This document shows, in pieces, positions 46,659-59,683 of a stretch of DNA of 64,000 bases. The translations under genes were made by a program, and so were the position numbers. Each line of letters opens with the position of its first letter. Position 1 is the stretch's first letter. The stretch spans positions 744,001 through 808,000 of the forward strand of contig JAACJM010000014.1 in the NCBI GenBank assembly GCA_013368315.1, read 5' to 3'. The notes under the pieces were generated by a model. That model ran no database searches and had not been told where the DNA came from. It saw only the letters and a program-made list of their open reading frames with translations. This DNA is from Tetrapyrgos nigripes (lineage: Eukaryota > Basidiomycota > Agaricomycetes > Agaricales > Campanellaceae).

Positions 46659-47144
46659 AAATGGAACTCTACGTATTTACATTAGATCAAAAGAATGGGT
46701 TATAGGAAGGGACAGTGTACCGAGCAGAACGCTGTCTGGATAAACGCCGAAAACAAATAGACAAGACAAAGGATCCGTTGAAAGCTTGGTAACATGTAGC
46801 ATGTAGCAGTCATAGATTTTTCAGAAAAAAAAATACAGAGAATTTGCAACGTGAGCCCAGAGGAGACGGATAATGATAACGATGTAGATGTAGAAACGGA
46901 TGAATGCAGGAACATTGCGGATAGCTTATGGACCGAAATGAAAACAAAGCGACAGACGATAGAAAGAGAAATGACGAAGTAAGACGATGATAGCATAGGG
47001 TGGTGCCATAGTGCCTGCAAAGCGACAGGTGGGACTAAGCACCTCTTTTTGTGGGCGAAAGACATTCCATAGTTATAAAAACCCCTTTGCAGCGTTATCA
47101 GAATTATTGAACGGTTCAAACAACAGTAACGAATGACTCACCAT
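46659..47144. other. Intergenic, probable converging 3' UTRs
   Basis: The small gene at 46303 and the minus-strand gene at 47145 converge here. A minus-strand frame (46700-47119) is hydrophobic by composition and has no recognisable feature. Confidence 0.4.
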
Positions 47145-47855
47145 CTAAACCCATCCATCCTTGCCGACACCGATGGCATCGAAGTTCTTTCCGCTCCTGG
47201 TCCTTCTCTCCTGAAGTACGGGGACAGCGTCCAAGTTGATTAACTTCTCCGAAGGTGGTGGCGAACCCTCTACCCAACCTTTCCAACCCTTCCTATGCGC
47301 CATTCTCTTCTTCTTGGGCTTCGGCTGAGTTGGTGAGACTAGGACGATAGACTCGTCGTCATCTGGTGTCCTCGGCCGCTTGGATGATGTACGTGATGTA
47401 CTGGATGAGTGGGACGGCCCTGGAGTCGACTCTGGAGACGAAGGCGGTTCGGGTGATGTAATCGGAGGCGGCGTGACGGACAACGAGCGTTGAAAAGTCT
47501 TGATGTGGATAGAGGGACGAGCAGCGTATGGCGCAGATTGGGATTCGGTTGGTAAGCGCATCGGCATAGTACTAGGACCAGCGACCGCGTTCTTGGGTAC
47601 CTCAGCGCATAAAGCCTGCTCCCTAGCTTGCCTTTCCCGTTCCTTTTCACGTTTCTGCATCTTTCTCTTCATCCTCTCCTCTTCTTCCTTCTCTTCGGCC
47701 AAGTACGGAGCAACGCCATTGAGGAGAGACGTGAGGACATCTCGAGGTCGATATGGTCTATAATCGAAGTAGCCAGCCATAACGGTGGTAGCTGTACGCC
47801 GCATACGCTTCGCAGGATGCATATTTGGTGGAATATGAGGTATAATGAGGGTCAT
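47145..47855 (-). CDS. Hypothetical nuclear-type low-complexity protein
   Basis: A single uninterrupted frame of 236 aa starts at 47855. In order: a short N-terminal part with GYFDYRPYRPRDVLTSLL, a charged Glu/Lys/Arg coiled-coil-like run (residues about 55-80), a Ser/Pro/Thr-rich middle, a Lys-rich cluster (PKPKKKRMAHRKGW) that could be a nuclear localisation signal, and a C-terminal RRTRSGKNFDAIG. I cannot assign a family. Composition suggests a nuclear or chromatin-associated regulator, but that is inference. Internal methionines (for example MAGYFDYRPY) could be the true start. Confidence 0.6.
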   Translation of the reverse strand: MTLIIPHIPPNMHPAKRMRRTATTVMAGYFDYRPYRPRDVLTSLLNGVAPYLAEEKEEEERMKRKMQKREKERERQAREQALCAEVPKNAVAGPSTMPMRLPTESQSAPYAARPSIHIKTFQRSLSVTPPPITSPEPPSSPESTPGPSHSSSTSRTSSKRPRTPDDDESIVLVSPTQPKPKKKRMAHRKGWKGWVEGSPPPSEKLINLDAVPVLQERRTRSGKNFDAIGVGKDGWV

Positions 47856-50800
47856 TGGGGAGAATTGAAGAAGTGGGTGGGTGCGCAGTGGAGCGAGGTT
47901 GTGGTTTGGGAAGCAAAAGGCTTGTTGGGCTTTTTACGGCACGAAGCGCTTGCATATAAACAGACGCACGTGATCACAATCGGCTAAGGTTAGGGTTCAA
48001 GATCTAGCCAATCTATCCCCGTTTGTGACTATCTCACGGTCCACGGAAGACTTTTCTTCACGTTTTCGGATCTTTCCTGATCATCTTCTGACTACAGCTT
48101 CACAGCATCCCCTTGCCATAAGTTCTTCAAAGTCGGCCCCGTACCAGTATTAGCAGTCCTTTATTGTCTTCCCCAACACTGACTGACTCCCGTCCCAATC
48201 AATTCTCCCGCGGGAACTGTATCTGAATTCATTTTGTGGCGCCCAGGTCTGGCTTGACTCACCGTGCAACGTGTACTCCAGATACGAGTTTCTAAACACA
48301 GGGGTGGCTGTCTTTGAGTTTATGTACACTGATTAGCCCAAGTCTATTGCCACATAACCCGAATCAATAAGCACCGACGAAGCTGCGCAATACATTGCAT
48401 CGACTTTCTGGGGTAGGTGGCACCATCCTTCCCTATGGCGCTATTTTTCCCCGGGCTTGACACGATATCCCTTTGATTTTGATCGCTCTATATAAGGACA
48501 TGAGCGTCTTCACATCTGCACGTTTGCTTGTCCTTGTTCTTTCGGGGGTTTCCTCCTCTTAATCGCCGATCTTCATGCACTTTGTTTTCAGAAAAAGAGC
48601 GTTGATCTTACATCCCGAGGCTCTAGGATTCTCACAAACCTCACTTGTCTACTGGCTGCTTTGCCTTGCCACTCTTGCTATGACTAGTTCGACTTGAATT
48701 CATCACTGCGAGCCGCTTCGAACTTCGGTGCTTTTTATCTTTTAGTATCTGGCTGGATCATATTAACTGTCTTTTGAACCATCTCCTCAGTGCTGCAAGT
48801 CCCAAGATCTCACTTCCCGCACATATTTTACACCCCGTACCATGGTGTATATATACGCCTGCAGCTGGTTTACACGCGGGCGCGCATACAAGCCTCACTT
48901 CGCCTGAAACCTGCATGGCCCGCGGCGATCTTCATCTTAGGTGCCTCAATACCATCTCTCCCTCGCTGATACATAGCACTACTTCTTGAACTCACCCCAG
49001 AAATTTTTCAAAACGCGGCCCAATGGCATGATTTCTATTAATTCTGTACTGTCGCCGTTGAGCCGGTAAGAATTTTCCGTACCTCACGCAGCTTTCTTGA
49101 CTCAACTGACTTGTGTAAGCCTTGTGCAGGGTTACGATACTTTCCATCGGACAACTTCCGTGTCGGTGCGGTTGTGACTTTTACACGTCCCGACCTCACG
49201 GACGCTGTCCTTGGCGCTCATCCCAAGTGGCACGACACCACACTACATTTTTGAATCTCCTGGGCCGCACAACTCCATGTGAGACCATATGTCGGCCGAA
49301 ATTAGAGTGCAAGTCGCCCGCCATCAGTCCCGAAATCCAATCAACTGGACAGCAATTCAGTGCACAAGATCCTCTCAGTCTTCATTCATTTCCGTTAGGT
49401 TTCAGACTTTCAGGTACGAATGTGTTGTGGCAGAGTATTCGACTGATTACTTTCCCTATTCGATTACGAGTGACATGATCGGTGTCCCGCCACCCGCCGT
49501 TGTTTTCCTATCGAAAGGCCCGGGAAGCGTGTATCAATGGCCAAGTCGCTCTGTGTTTGACCTTTTCTTTCCTAGCTCAATGCTAATTTACGATTATAGG
49601 ACATAGGAGATATTTTTGGTCTTCACCTTCTTACTCCAGGACCCTGGCTCAATCCAATCGAGTGCTCTATCATACTCTATCTATATACGACGCCCTGTGA
49701 CGTCTGGGCAGTTCGAGTCTAGTCTAGTCCTAGAACGGTCGTCAAGTGACATCAACGGGCGACGCTATCAGTATATTTCTTTCGTTATGGTTTTCTCCTA
49801 TATCTCCAAGGTTTGTAGCCAATAGGCTACTAGCTCGTCGTCTTGTGATCTTAAACCACGCAAACTAAGGATAGCAAAACTGCCAGCTTCCTCAAACATC
49901 TCTGGTCCGAGCACTGACCCCTAGACTCTGTGTATGCGTAGCAGGCTCTCTCGGAAACAGTTCGAACCAGGCTGCTGTCTCGAGATGCGGATAACGGCGT
50001 CGTGCGGATCTTAAGGCCAACTTACGGCTTCCCGTCCATTCTTTCCAATTCCATTCCTTGCGTCCTTTGTTTCTGATTTATCTGAGGCTAGCCCTCTTCA
50101 GAGAACCATCAGCTTTCGGAATATCATGATGATCTCACCTCATCGTGACCACAAAGATGCTTTTCCTTCCTCCTTCCGTCTTTGAACCTCCTTTTATATC
50201 CAACTGCGGGCGTGAAAATATCCAGGAAAGTGGAGTTGTGATTCATCATTCGAGGGTCTTTCTCTTTCATCAATCAGAACATCGATATCTGACGATCTGT
50301 GGGCTTGACTTTGGCGCGCGCTCAATTTGACATCGATATCATGATCATGAGTGCACCCATGCACAGATGTGGCTTTTCCGTTTCTGTCTGCAAGTTTGTC
50401 CGAGCATCGATCACCTATCTTTCTACCTACAATCTGATGCACAGCAACTGCTTGAGGCACTGAACACTTACCCACATGCTACTACTGATGCTAGCAAATC
50501 AAAACTCAGTCGTGGCGCCGAGTCACTTGCCAGCCTTGTGCACTGAACTCGGTAACTGAGAAGGCTTTCGAACTCCTCCTTCTCCTATCCTGGTATCAAG
50601 CTCGGAATTTTGTAGCTCGGCTTTCTCGAAGATGTGCGGATGACAAGTTATATTGTGGCGTCGAGCCCGATTAACCGTCAGCAAACTTCTTAGTATCCAC
50701 TCTACCATCACCATTTCTGCTATAGGGGTCTACTTACGAGAGATTCCCATTTCAGATTCTTTCCTGCCTCTCTTACCTGCTCCAGAAATTTCGCCGGCGC

Positions 50801-53145
50801 CTAGAGCCACAGTGGCTCGTGAGCAAAGAATAAATACACATATCTCGCCAATATTCGTTCACTATGTTCAACCACGGAATCGAGGGGCTGGCTCAGAAGC
50901 TGATGACCGTTCGTGGCATTGCTGGGAATCGGAATCATCCTCATCATGCATTATGTACCTTTTTTCAAGAAGCTTCGATCGCAGTACATACTGCGAAGAT
51001 TTGCATTAGCGTTCCGCTGCGCATGCGGCCCAGTCACCTACCACAACTCCAAATCTGCTAGGACTGGTCTGTCAAATGCAAGTCCTCTAGCACCGGTGGC
51101 GTCATCAATGGGAAGGATCCACCTCGAGCAAACATCCACGAGCTGACTGTACTTCTTACCCGAGCGAGTCGGTACTCTGTGACTTGGACAGCCGGACTTG
51201 CTGGAGCACGCAGGATCAATACACACTGCTCGGAAAGCCTGGCCCCAATCATGAGAACGAGCTGAGCATCGATGCTGTAATCCGTTCAAGTACAGTGGCC
51301 CATATTGCCCCACGCTTATCATCCGCAATTGCATACATCTGCCGACGGTGTACAAAATTCAACTAGACGTGGTCCTTGGACAGCTCATTTCTTGCTCGTA
51401 AATGGGAGGGATGAAGTCTTCGTCAAGATCCATGAGCCATACCTGTTCGTGTATGGGTTCGTGTATGGGCTCGGGCCCTTGAGCAAGTACTATACTATGG
51501 AGGTTTGCCAAGATATATGATCCATATAACTATACTTAAGCCACAGCTTCACCGTCCAATTGGGGCAGATGAAATGAATACCTCGGATCCGTTGCGTGAT
51601 CATGGCAACTGGTCAGATATTTGGAAGCATTAAACCTCGCTGAAGTATATTAATTGACCAAGCAGAGCTTCGGAAGCACCTAGTCGAGGTCATTTTAAAG
51701 CCGGTGGCCCGTTCCCAACCAGATCTCGATATTCCCTTGGCTGAAACAATGGAGCCATAGCCTAACAGACATATTACATTTGGAATACCACCATGAGGTT
51801 TCAGTACTATATATTCAACCTAGGTACTTGACGATATGGGTAGTTCCTTGTCGCCCCTAATATTTATTAAGATCAAAATGAAACGATCAGCCGTGTCCAA
51901 GATGAGAAAGAACATAGGGTTGGGGCTGAGGCCTGAGGGTTCATATTAGTATTTGTTGCCAGTCATATGTAGCATGATCACATTCATCCCAGCGCTCCCA
52001 ATTGCAATGAAATATGGAACAGCGTTCACCTAATCCCGCCACTCAATTGGAGAAATTGAGAACGGAGTAGATTTCCCGCTCAATGAGCATGCGTACGTCC
52101 AAGCTGTTATGTCGTTACTCTAAATACTATACCCGCCGTACTGGGAAGAAAATACACATGAAGCTTCCCACCGACGGTGACCACTGCTCGTACCATATTA
52201 TGAGGAGCCGGCCTTGAGTTGTAAACAAAGATAAAATTGTAGACTTTAGGCGGTAGTGTTGGAAATAGTTCAAAGAAGCGTCTCCTAAAGCAAGAACCGA
52301 CGGAGGCATGCTGACCAAACCCTGAAATGACGGCTCCCTGGAATGACGGAATTTCCTTTTACGGAGTTTCCAGCACAGCCACTTACCGCCACTGAGGAAG
52401 GAGGAGTAGTATCCTGGCCACAAGTTTCGACTGCGGAAGGGCCAAGGTTCGCCAATGTGTCCTTAGAGGCACCAGCAGAAAAATTCCAGATGTTGTCTAC
52501 ATTGAAAAACGACCAAGTAGGCCACATGCTGTGGTATTCTCGTATGAAAAAAAAAAAGACCCCGGCGTGGTTCAGTGACAACTCACCTTGTCATTTTACC
52601 AGGATTTTTCCAAACTCAAGTGGTGTCCGACTCGTCGAAAACCTTGTAGAGCCTCTCCATCACCCTAAACTTGAGATAAAGGGGCATCACGATGACAGTC
52701 ATCTATGATGCCACTTTTGTCAAAAAACCCAGCTACTTGGTCCTCGTTGCCTGTGACGCAGAACACACGAATCAGGGCACCTTCTGATCACATATCATTG
52801 ACAGATATGTCAAAGATCCGAAGATAGCCTTTACCGAAGGTATGGATAAGGTGCAGAAGTCCAAGCTTTGAGAAACGAAGCAGCTCCAAAGAAATGATCA
52901 TGAGAAGAGAAGTAAGATACAGGCCGATAGTACAGGTTTTTAGTGATGTCAAAATACAATTGCTTTCTGTTACTGCTAGGAGAGTGTGATTCGCTCGGGT
53001 CAACGAAAACATCCGAAGTGTGGGTATGTGGGGAGGGTAAAGAGTGTAATGTGTGAATAGGGAAGTCAAAATATGACGGGGACAAATCGAAGGAGAAAAA
53101 TGGAAGACGAATATGCACAAAACGAAAGTACTCAACGTGCAACAC
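47856..53145. other. About 5.3 kb gene-poor region with an orphan TATA promoter
   Basis: No frame in this region has a recognisable domain. Frames at 49289-49606, 51038-51355 (minus) and 52343-52708 are the most protein-like, but they lack convincing splice partners. There is no transposase and no long repeat shared with the elements at 18-34 kb. Decayed genes or a non-coding transcript unit are both possible. Confidence 0.4.
48486..48500 (+). promoter_or_regulatory. Strong TATA-box-like sequence without an assigned gene
   Basis: CTCTATATAAGGACATG is a near-ideal TATA element. Pyrimidine-rich sequence (TTGTCCTTGTTCTTTC) follows about 40 bases downstream, where a start site would be expected. 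No coding frame of note follows within 600 bp on the plus strand. Confidence 0.35.
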
Positions 53146-56100
53146 TCATGCTACAAACCTCTGCGCGTGTTCCATCACGGGTGTGGATGTCATAACGGGA
53201 CTAAAAGAAGCAGGAGAAGGGTAGACATTACCCGCCAAAGGTAATGTAGTCATCACCGATCCGGACCCGTCATCATACCTCTCTCTAAGCTTCTTCCAGA
53301 TTGTCTTGAAGGTCGAAGCAGACCCCTTCTCTTGCTGAAGCACGATAGCTGACATGTAACCTCCATAACCTCCTGGACCACCAGCGACGGGAGAAGGGCT
53401 AGGCAGAGGACTAGCGTACGGGCTTCGTCCGCCCCCAACTGTATTGCCCCTTGCACGCAAGAAGTACCCGGAGTTGGACACAGGCGTTGCAGGGCTGGCC
53501 ACTGGAGGACTTGCCACGTTTATCCCAGCCGACGCAAAGGCAGCAGTAACCTCAACTCTAAACCTAACAGGCTTCAGGTTCAGATGTGCCAACGCATCTG
53601 CCGGGGAGTCCTCTACACGGCATTGCGCAGCAAGATAATGATCACTCCCAGATATGGATTCCTCAAGATCAACGACGACGCCTGCAGACTGAAGGAAACT
53701 AATGACGTCTCGGTGAGTTTTGGACGTGTCGTCAAGCGAGTACAAGACCATAACTCCAGAAGTGGACTTGCGGCTGAAAAGATTTGACAACCAACCCTTG
53801 AACTCGCCAACGACTGGGGATGTCAAACTCGCTTTGGGAGTCGTAGCGCTCAGTACCGGAGGTGAGAGGGTAATAGGCGATCCAAGCGTCGACCTTTCGT
53901 GGTTGAGGGAATGAAATTCCAAAGGAGGAGCTACAGATAACGGAGAAGGTGATAACTGAGTCAAATGTGGCGGGTTAGAACAAAAGACTTACGACGTGAC
54001 TTGCGATCCTTCTCCTTCTTGGCCTTCGTCGCGTCACTGGCAACGACACCAACGTTGCCGCTATCAGCGAAGACTCCTTTCCCGTTCCCGTTCCCGTTGG
54101 GATTGACATTGGCGTTGCCGCTACCAGATCCAAAGCCTACAGTCACGGGCTTGACGTCTTCCACTCCAATGATACCCCATGATTCGTCGGCAACGTTCCT
54201 ATTCTCCTTATCTGCTTTCGCAAGTGATACAGCACGAGGAGATTTGATAGCTCGCTCGGTATCAGAAGCTTTAGCTGGAGCAGGGTGTTCACCAACGAGC
54301 TCGATAACCTGTGCTGTAAGACGATCCATCATCTTCTGGAGCTCAACATTAGTGGACTTGGGACCACTGAGTAGGGGCAGTGGCGTGTCGGCATTTGCTG
54401 GCGCACCTGGGGAAGCAATAGATTCTACTCGGACAGGGACAGGAGCATGAATACTGGCGGTAGTGGAAGCTCGAACAGGAGAAGGGATCCGAGTAGCACG
54501 GCGATCACGTTCAGCTTCTTCCAAGGGTCTGCTCCGTGCACCTTCCCTAACACCGACCGTTGAGGGACGCTCGTCAATACGGTCAGCTGTTGCCGACCTT
54601 GGCCTAGAGTATCGAGACGACGACGTTTGCTGATGGGAAGCACAACCAGCATCGGGAAACTGGACTGAGGAAGTCGCGGAATCATGCTTTCCAGGATGAG
54701 AGATGGTGTGGCCACGTTTAGGTGGTGGAGGGCGTGGACCAGTGGTGCCTCCACTTCCTCTCGAGCTCGAACCCCTGCCCATGTCAGATCTAGCGAAGGA
54801 AGACTTTGGTTGAGACACGTAGGGTGTTTTGGCTGGATATTCCGGAAGACCAGGGACGTTGGGTAGGCGAGGACCTGCAGGAGTCACTGGCCTGCCTCTG
54901 GAAGAGGCATTGCGAGACATGAGAGGTGCAAGGCCGGAAACGACAGCGCCTGGAGAGGGAGGAGGATTCCCGGCTGCATCGGTCCGATTGCCGGCCATGT
55001 ACTTGGTGACCAAAGACCCGCCGAGCTTGGAAGTGTCAAGCTCCCATCCAAGGTTGAATGTTAAGCTCCTCTGACCCATTCCACTTTGGCGGCAAGCATC
55101 CTCAGGCTTCTGATCGCACTCGTTGAACTTTGAAGTAGCCGTTCGATATTCTCCCAACAAGAAGTAGTATGCTTTCGCGTGGATGCCTTGACCTGCAGGA
55201 GAGCAGAGGTCCTTCTTGATGATCTCTCCTTCAGGATCCGAGTGTCTGCCCCAGATTATACGAAGAGACGCAAACAAGTCTGGGTCAATCAGGGATGGGT
55301 CGGCAATAGGTTGAGCAAGGAAGGTGGGAGATGGAGGTAAAGTAGGACTGTCATCGATCAAACGTCCGTCTGGTCCGATAGTAGCAGGTACGGAGGAACG
55401 AAGCCAAGGATGGTCAAGGATTTCGGGTATCTAAACAGAGAATGTTAGTAGGCAGTGTGTAGGCAGATACTGGACAAATACCGTAATCCGCTTTTTGGAG
55501 TCCACTACCAGCATCCGAGTGATGAGATCTTTGGCAAGAGGATCCATCCAAGTGGGCATTTCGTATTTACCCGCCTTGACTTTGCTGAGTAACACCTTGA
55601 CGTTCTTGTCATCGAAAGGAAGGCGACCAACGAGTAAAGCGTATAGAATGACTCCACAGCTCCAAATATCCGTCGAGTTTCCTTGGTACTTTTCCCCATT
55701 GACAATCTCTGGGCTAGCATAGTGAGGAGACCCACAGCTCGTCTCGAGCTGAAGGGAAGGCGGCGCAAAAGCAGCCATACCCCAATCGGCGATCTTGAGT
55801 AAGGGAGGATCAAGGGAGGCAATGAGAATGTTCTCGGGTTTGAGATCACGGTGAATAATGGAGAAGGTATGAGCGTAGTTGAGACCGTAGATAATCTGCT
55901 TGAAGAATATGACCGCTTTTGACGGAGGAAGTCTACCCTTGTTCACCAGAAAATCAAATAGCTCGCCGCCTTCAACATACTCAAGAACGAGGAAGAGCTC
56001 CTTGGAACCTTCGTAGACGTCATATATACGCAAGATGTTAGGGTGGTTCATGAGCTTCATCATGGTAATCTCGCGATCGACGCCAAGACGATGTTTATCT

Positions 56101-56390
56101 GTCTTTGCCTGGTCGACCTGGGAGGTGCGGGAACTGATGAGAGGGGCGAGCGGCAGAATCTTGACGGCGGCCAATTGGCCAGTGCGTTTGTGTTTGGCGA
56201 TTTTGACACGCCCAGAAGCACCTTTACCGACGCATTCGCCGAGAATCCAAGGGCCAATCTGCTTGGGATCAGTAGGAAGATCGAAGGCTGCAGCACCGCC
56301 GGCGGCTGCCTTTTCCTTTTCCCAACGCGTTCCGTGAGGTGTGGTGTACTTGACTGGAGGAGCTCGAGGAGGGCTTGAAGACACAGACAT
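53146..56390 (-). CDS. Nim1/Gin4/Cdr2-type protein kinase
   Basis: Three exons right to left (56390-55482, 55430-53993, 53930-53146) give 3132 nt, 1043 aa. The kinase domain (about residues 47-315) is complete: GKGASG loop, K77 in AAVKIL, E107, HRDLKPEN at 180-187, metal-binding DWG at 202-204 in place of DFG, TSCGSPHYASPE, DIWSCGVILYALL. Sequence and activation loop place it with the Gin4/Hsl1/Cdr2 group, which links septin/cortical position to Wee1 and mitotic entry. A long Ser/Pro-rich unstructured middle follows. A C-terminal region (GWLSNLFSRKSTSGVMVLYS, then HLNLKPVRFRVEV) looks like the KA1-type membrane-binding domain of such kinases. The last intron (62 nt) uses the acceptor CTGTAG, because a nearer CTCAG would shift the frame. 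It is divergent with the gene at 56578. Confidence 0.92.
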
Positions 56391-56577
56391 GGTAGCGGAA
56401 AGAGTGTATAACGGCGAGAAATGAGGTGACCCGGCGGACAGCGCGACCAGCGAGCAGAAGATGAGGGAGAGAGAAGAGAAGGATGAAAGGAGCTAAGCTG
56501 CGGCGACACGGATCGTGTTCCGTATACGTGATGTGACTGATGACGCTTCCGTGACGCGTCACAAAATTTTCGATGGA
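56391..56577. promoter_or_regulatory. Compact bidirectional promoter
   Basis: Only 187 bp separate the kinase ATG (56390) from the chosen ATG of the PPR-like gene (56578). The interval contains two TGACG/CGTCA-type motifs (CRE/ATF-like) near 56533-56561 and no clear TATA box. An upstream in-frame non-ATG extension of the PPR-like frame exists but has no start codon. Confidence 0.5.
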
Positions 56578-59500
56578 ATGAGCATAACATGCTGGACGCG
56601 GCAGTTGGGACGAGCTCTATTTCTGCCCCATCCTAGGCTTTTCCCTGCTGTTTCTACTGTCTTTCCTTCTAGATCACTCCCTTTGTCTTCCTCTTCCTCT
56701 TCCAACGAGCCTGTATTCGAAACCGACGACAATGACGATTACAAACCACTTCCCAAACTCCCAGCTTCTGCGTTTACCCCAAAACCTCCTACAGAGATTC
56801 TAGCGGCTCTGGTAAAGGATGAGAGATACAAGCGGGCCCACGAAATTCTCCTTGGACTTTTGGCGTCCAAAACACACATACCCCCAGACGAAATTTATGA
56901 TGCTGCAGTCGCGTATGCCGTCAACCTTTCACAATCAACGCGACCAAAATGGTTGGAGACCTGGCTTGCTCTTTACCCGGACGACTTGCCAAATCCTCTC
57001 CCTAAAACTCAGACAGCACTCTTTGAACACCCCCTCACAAACCTTCACCTCATCTACCTGTTCGGTCAACTCGTAGCGGATAAAGGGTATACGCAGTTGG
57101 TCAAGGATCGCGTCATACCGCTCATAGAGGAGCATGGAGACCAGGCTATGGTTGATGACTTGCACCGTCGTTGTCTTCCTCTGAAGCTACCCGTACCCGT
57201 AGACGGAGATGCTTTATTTGAAGACGTCTCGGGAGACTACGAGTACGAGGAGCTCAAATCCACAGACCACATCACACGTACCCCTTCTTCTATCGAATAC
57301 CTTTCCGACCTCATTCATGCAGGTCAATATGCCGATGCCAAACGAGTTCTGCTAGAGCTTCAGGCCCTGGAAACACTCATTCCTCCGTCCTTCCATTATC
57401 TCAGAGCAGCCAACTATGCCCTCGGGCTTCCAACTGACACCGAGGATACGGTGGTCGACCTTACTGCTCAAGAGAGGCTGGACGACTTCACGATGTGGTT
57501 CTCGCTGATTCCTTCTGCGTCTGAAGCTGGCGGTCCCAGTCATTTCACTTCGACTCAGCGTCTCATCTTCTGGGCTCCGGTTACGAATCTTCACCTCATC
57601 ATGCGCTTTGGGCTCATCTTGGCGGAGAAGGGATACGCAAAAGTGTCATACACAACTGTGATCCCTCCGGTTGCCCGGTATGCCTCATCAGATGTTTTCG
57701 TGCACTTCATGGAGCAGTACGAAGCCAATATCGAAAAGTTTTGGGCCGGTAAAGCATATGGGTCGCACAACATAAGGTCATCCATTCGCTTCATTCGCTC
57801 GCTTGCCATCAGATTCTTGGCTGAGGCAAGTCATTTCGATGCTGCAGTGCACTTGCTGCCAGATCCACACCCGACAAGTCGCCTTTTTCGAGATGTTTAT
57901 AAGAAACTCATGGACCATCTGGTGGCATCCTCGCATCCTCAGCGTCGGGAGTATTTGGAGATTGTACGGAAATCATATGACACGGCTTACATGGGGACAG
58001 AGGAAGATGTCCAACAGACAGAGGAAGACTTCATGCTTCGCCAATTCTCTACCGCCGAATCCCTTCCTGCAATCGAAAATCTCGCCAAAACCCTCTTGTA
58101 CATTAAATCTGCTTTACTCAAGGACGCCGCACTACCCCATCCACACGACCTCATAGAATTTATCACTCAATATTCACTCACTGGACGGACCCATGCTCTC
58201 GAACTTTTACGTCGACGTGCATTTCGAAGCAGCTACAACGCAGCAGGTCTATTCGCCTTCTGCCGGATGGTCGTCCATTTCCGCAATAACGATCACACCG
58301 CTGTTATTCGCACATTTGCCGACAATTTTCATCTCGTTGGCGTTCCGAGAGAACTTGTGCTGAGACACCTTCGCCGAGCCTCTCCAGACTTTGCCTTGGA
58401 GAGCATAACCGCGTCTATAGCTCACCGAGGCAAAGTCTGGCCTTCCAGATCGCACTGTGCTTTGGTATGGCAATCCCTTGTTATACCCCAGAAAAATAGG
58501 ACAGAAGTATTGCGCCTCTACAATCTGCTTATCTCGTTTGCGAGTGGTAATATCCAGACGGTCGATACTTTGGGCACCCTTATCACGTCGCTCAGCTCTT
58601 CCTACGTTTCGACGGAGTTCCGATCTTACCTCGGTATCGACCCACTTGTTCATCCACCAACTTGGCAAAGCCCCATATCAGCCGAAGCATTCACCCCCTT
58701 CATCAAACGCCTTATGAAACGTTTTGATCCCAGCCAGGGTACGAAGGTATTGAGTGACATGGTGAAATACGGGATACAGCCTCAAGTCTACCAGTTTACA
58801 GAGCTGGCGAGGTTCTACGCGTATCACAAGCAGACATCGAAAGCTTTCATGATTTTGGACAGACTAGAAGCGAGGTTGGAGGCGGAGAGAAAGAGAGCTG
58901 CTGCTGAAGGAGAGGGCCAAAAGGCAAGCAACGGTCGACAACAGCACGAAGATCTCAATCCGTCACTCGAGGAACTGGAGTTGGACCGGCAAACATTAGA
59001 GGCTATTGATCAGTCTGCAAATTCTAAGGATCTAACAGTCCCTTACGCGCAGGGCATTGACATTTCTGGTAAGTTTGCGTGGTGCATTTCCTTTCTACGT
59101 TTCAACTGATGGCCTTTCTCAGCTTCAATACCCCCTCCCCCCTTGGACACTCAATCAAGTGAAGCCGTCACTAACCTCCAAGCGTCCCCGCGTCCCGAAG
59201 ACACCCTTCCTCCCGCCGATCAAGCTGCATATTCTGAGGATTCAGAACTCCGTAACGTGCAGGACACTGAGTCCATTTCTGGTGAGTTTTTTGGTTACAT
59301 CTCCTTTCGACATTCCAACCTCATGGTGTTTCCCAGCTCAAATAGCCCCGTTTTCGCCGGACACTCAATCAACTGAACCCGTCACTGACGTCCAAGCATC
59401 CCCACGTCCCAAAGACACCCTTCCCGCAGCCGACTTCGTCTTATACGTTGCCCTCATGCGCTCATTCCTTCTCGCCAACAATCTTGAAGCTGTCGCCGAG

Positions 59501-59683
59501 GTTAATCGACGGTTTCGGTTGCGTTTTGAGTATATACCCAATGAGAATGAACGCCTGGATAGAGTTTACGCAGACTGGAGAGCTGCGGACCAAGTGAGAA
59601 TGGCTATGCAGAACAGAAGTAATACCATTGCCAGAGCTAGAGGGGAGACTACTCAGATTTATACGCCTACATCTCCGGCATAG
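56578..59683 (+). CDS. Large helical-repeat protein, probable mitochondrial PPR type
   Basis: Three exons (56578-59068, 59123-59281, 59337-59683) give 2997 nt, 998 aa. The N-terminus (MSITCWTRQLGRALFLPHPR) is basic and hydroxylated without acidic residues, as in mitochondrial presequences. The body is helical throughout. A segment near residue 720 (DMVKYGIQPQVYQFTELARF, then KAFMILDRL) has the spacing of a pentatricopeptide repeat. The final exon has another (YVALMRSFLLANNLEAVAEV). An RNA-related mitochondrial role is inferred from this. Exons 2 and 3 begin with the same about 33-residue Pro/Asp-rich block (VTNLQASPRPEDTLP and VTDVQASPRPKDTLP), and the introns before them also match. A second similar block pair (HPLTNLHLIYLFGQL and APVTNLHLIMRFGLI) shows an internal repeat in exon 1. 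Confidence 0.72.

Noticed and set aside
49950..50000. tRNA-like TTCGAA context on the minus strand
   Set aside because: No matching acceptor, D or anticodon stems could be drawn.
53931..53992. Nearer acceptor (CTCAG) for the last kinase intron
   Set aside because: It gives a 37-nt intron and the wrong frame; the CTGTAG acceptor gives 62 nt and keeps the frame.
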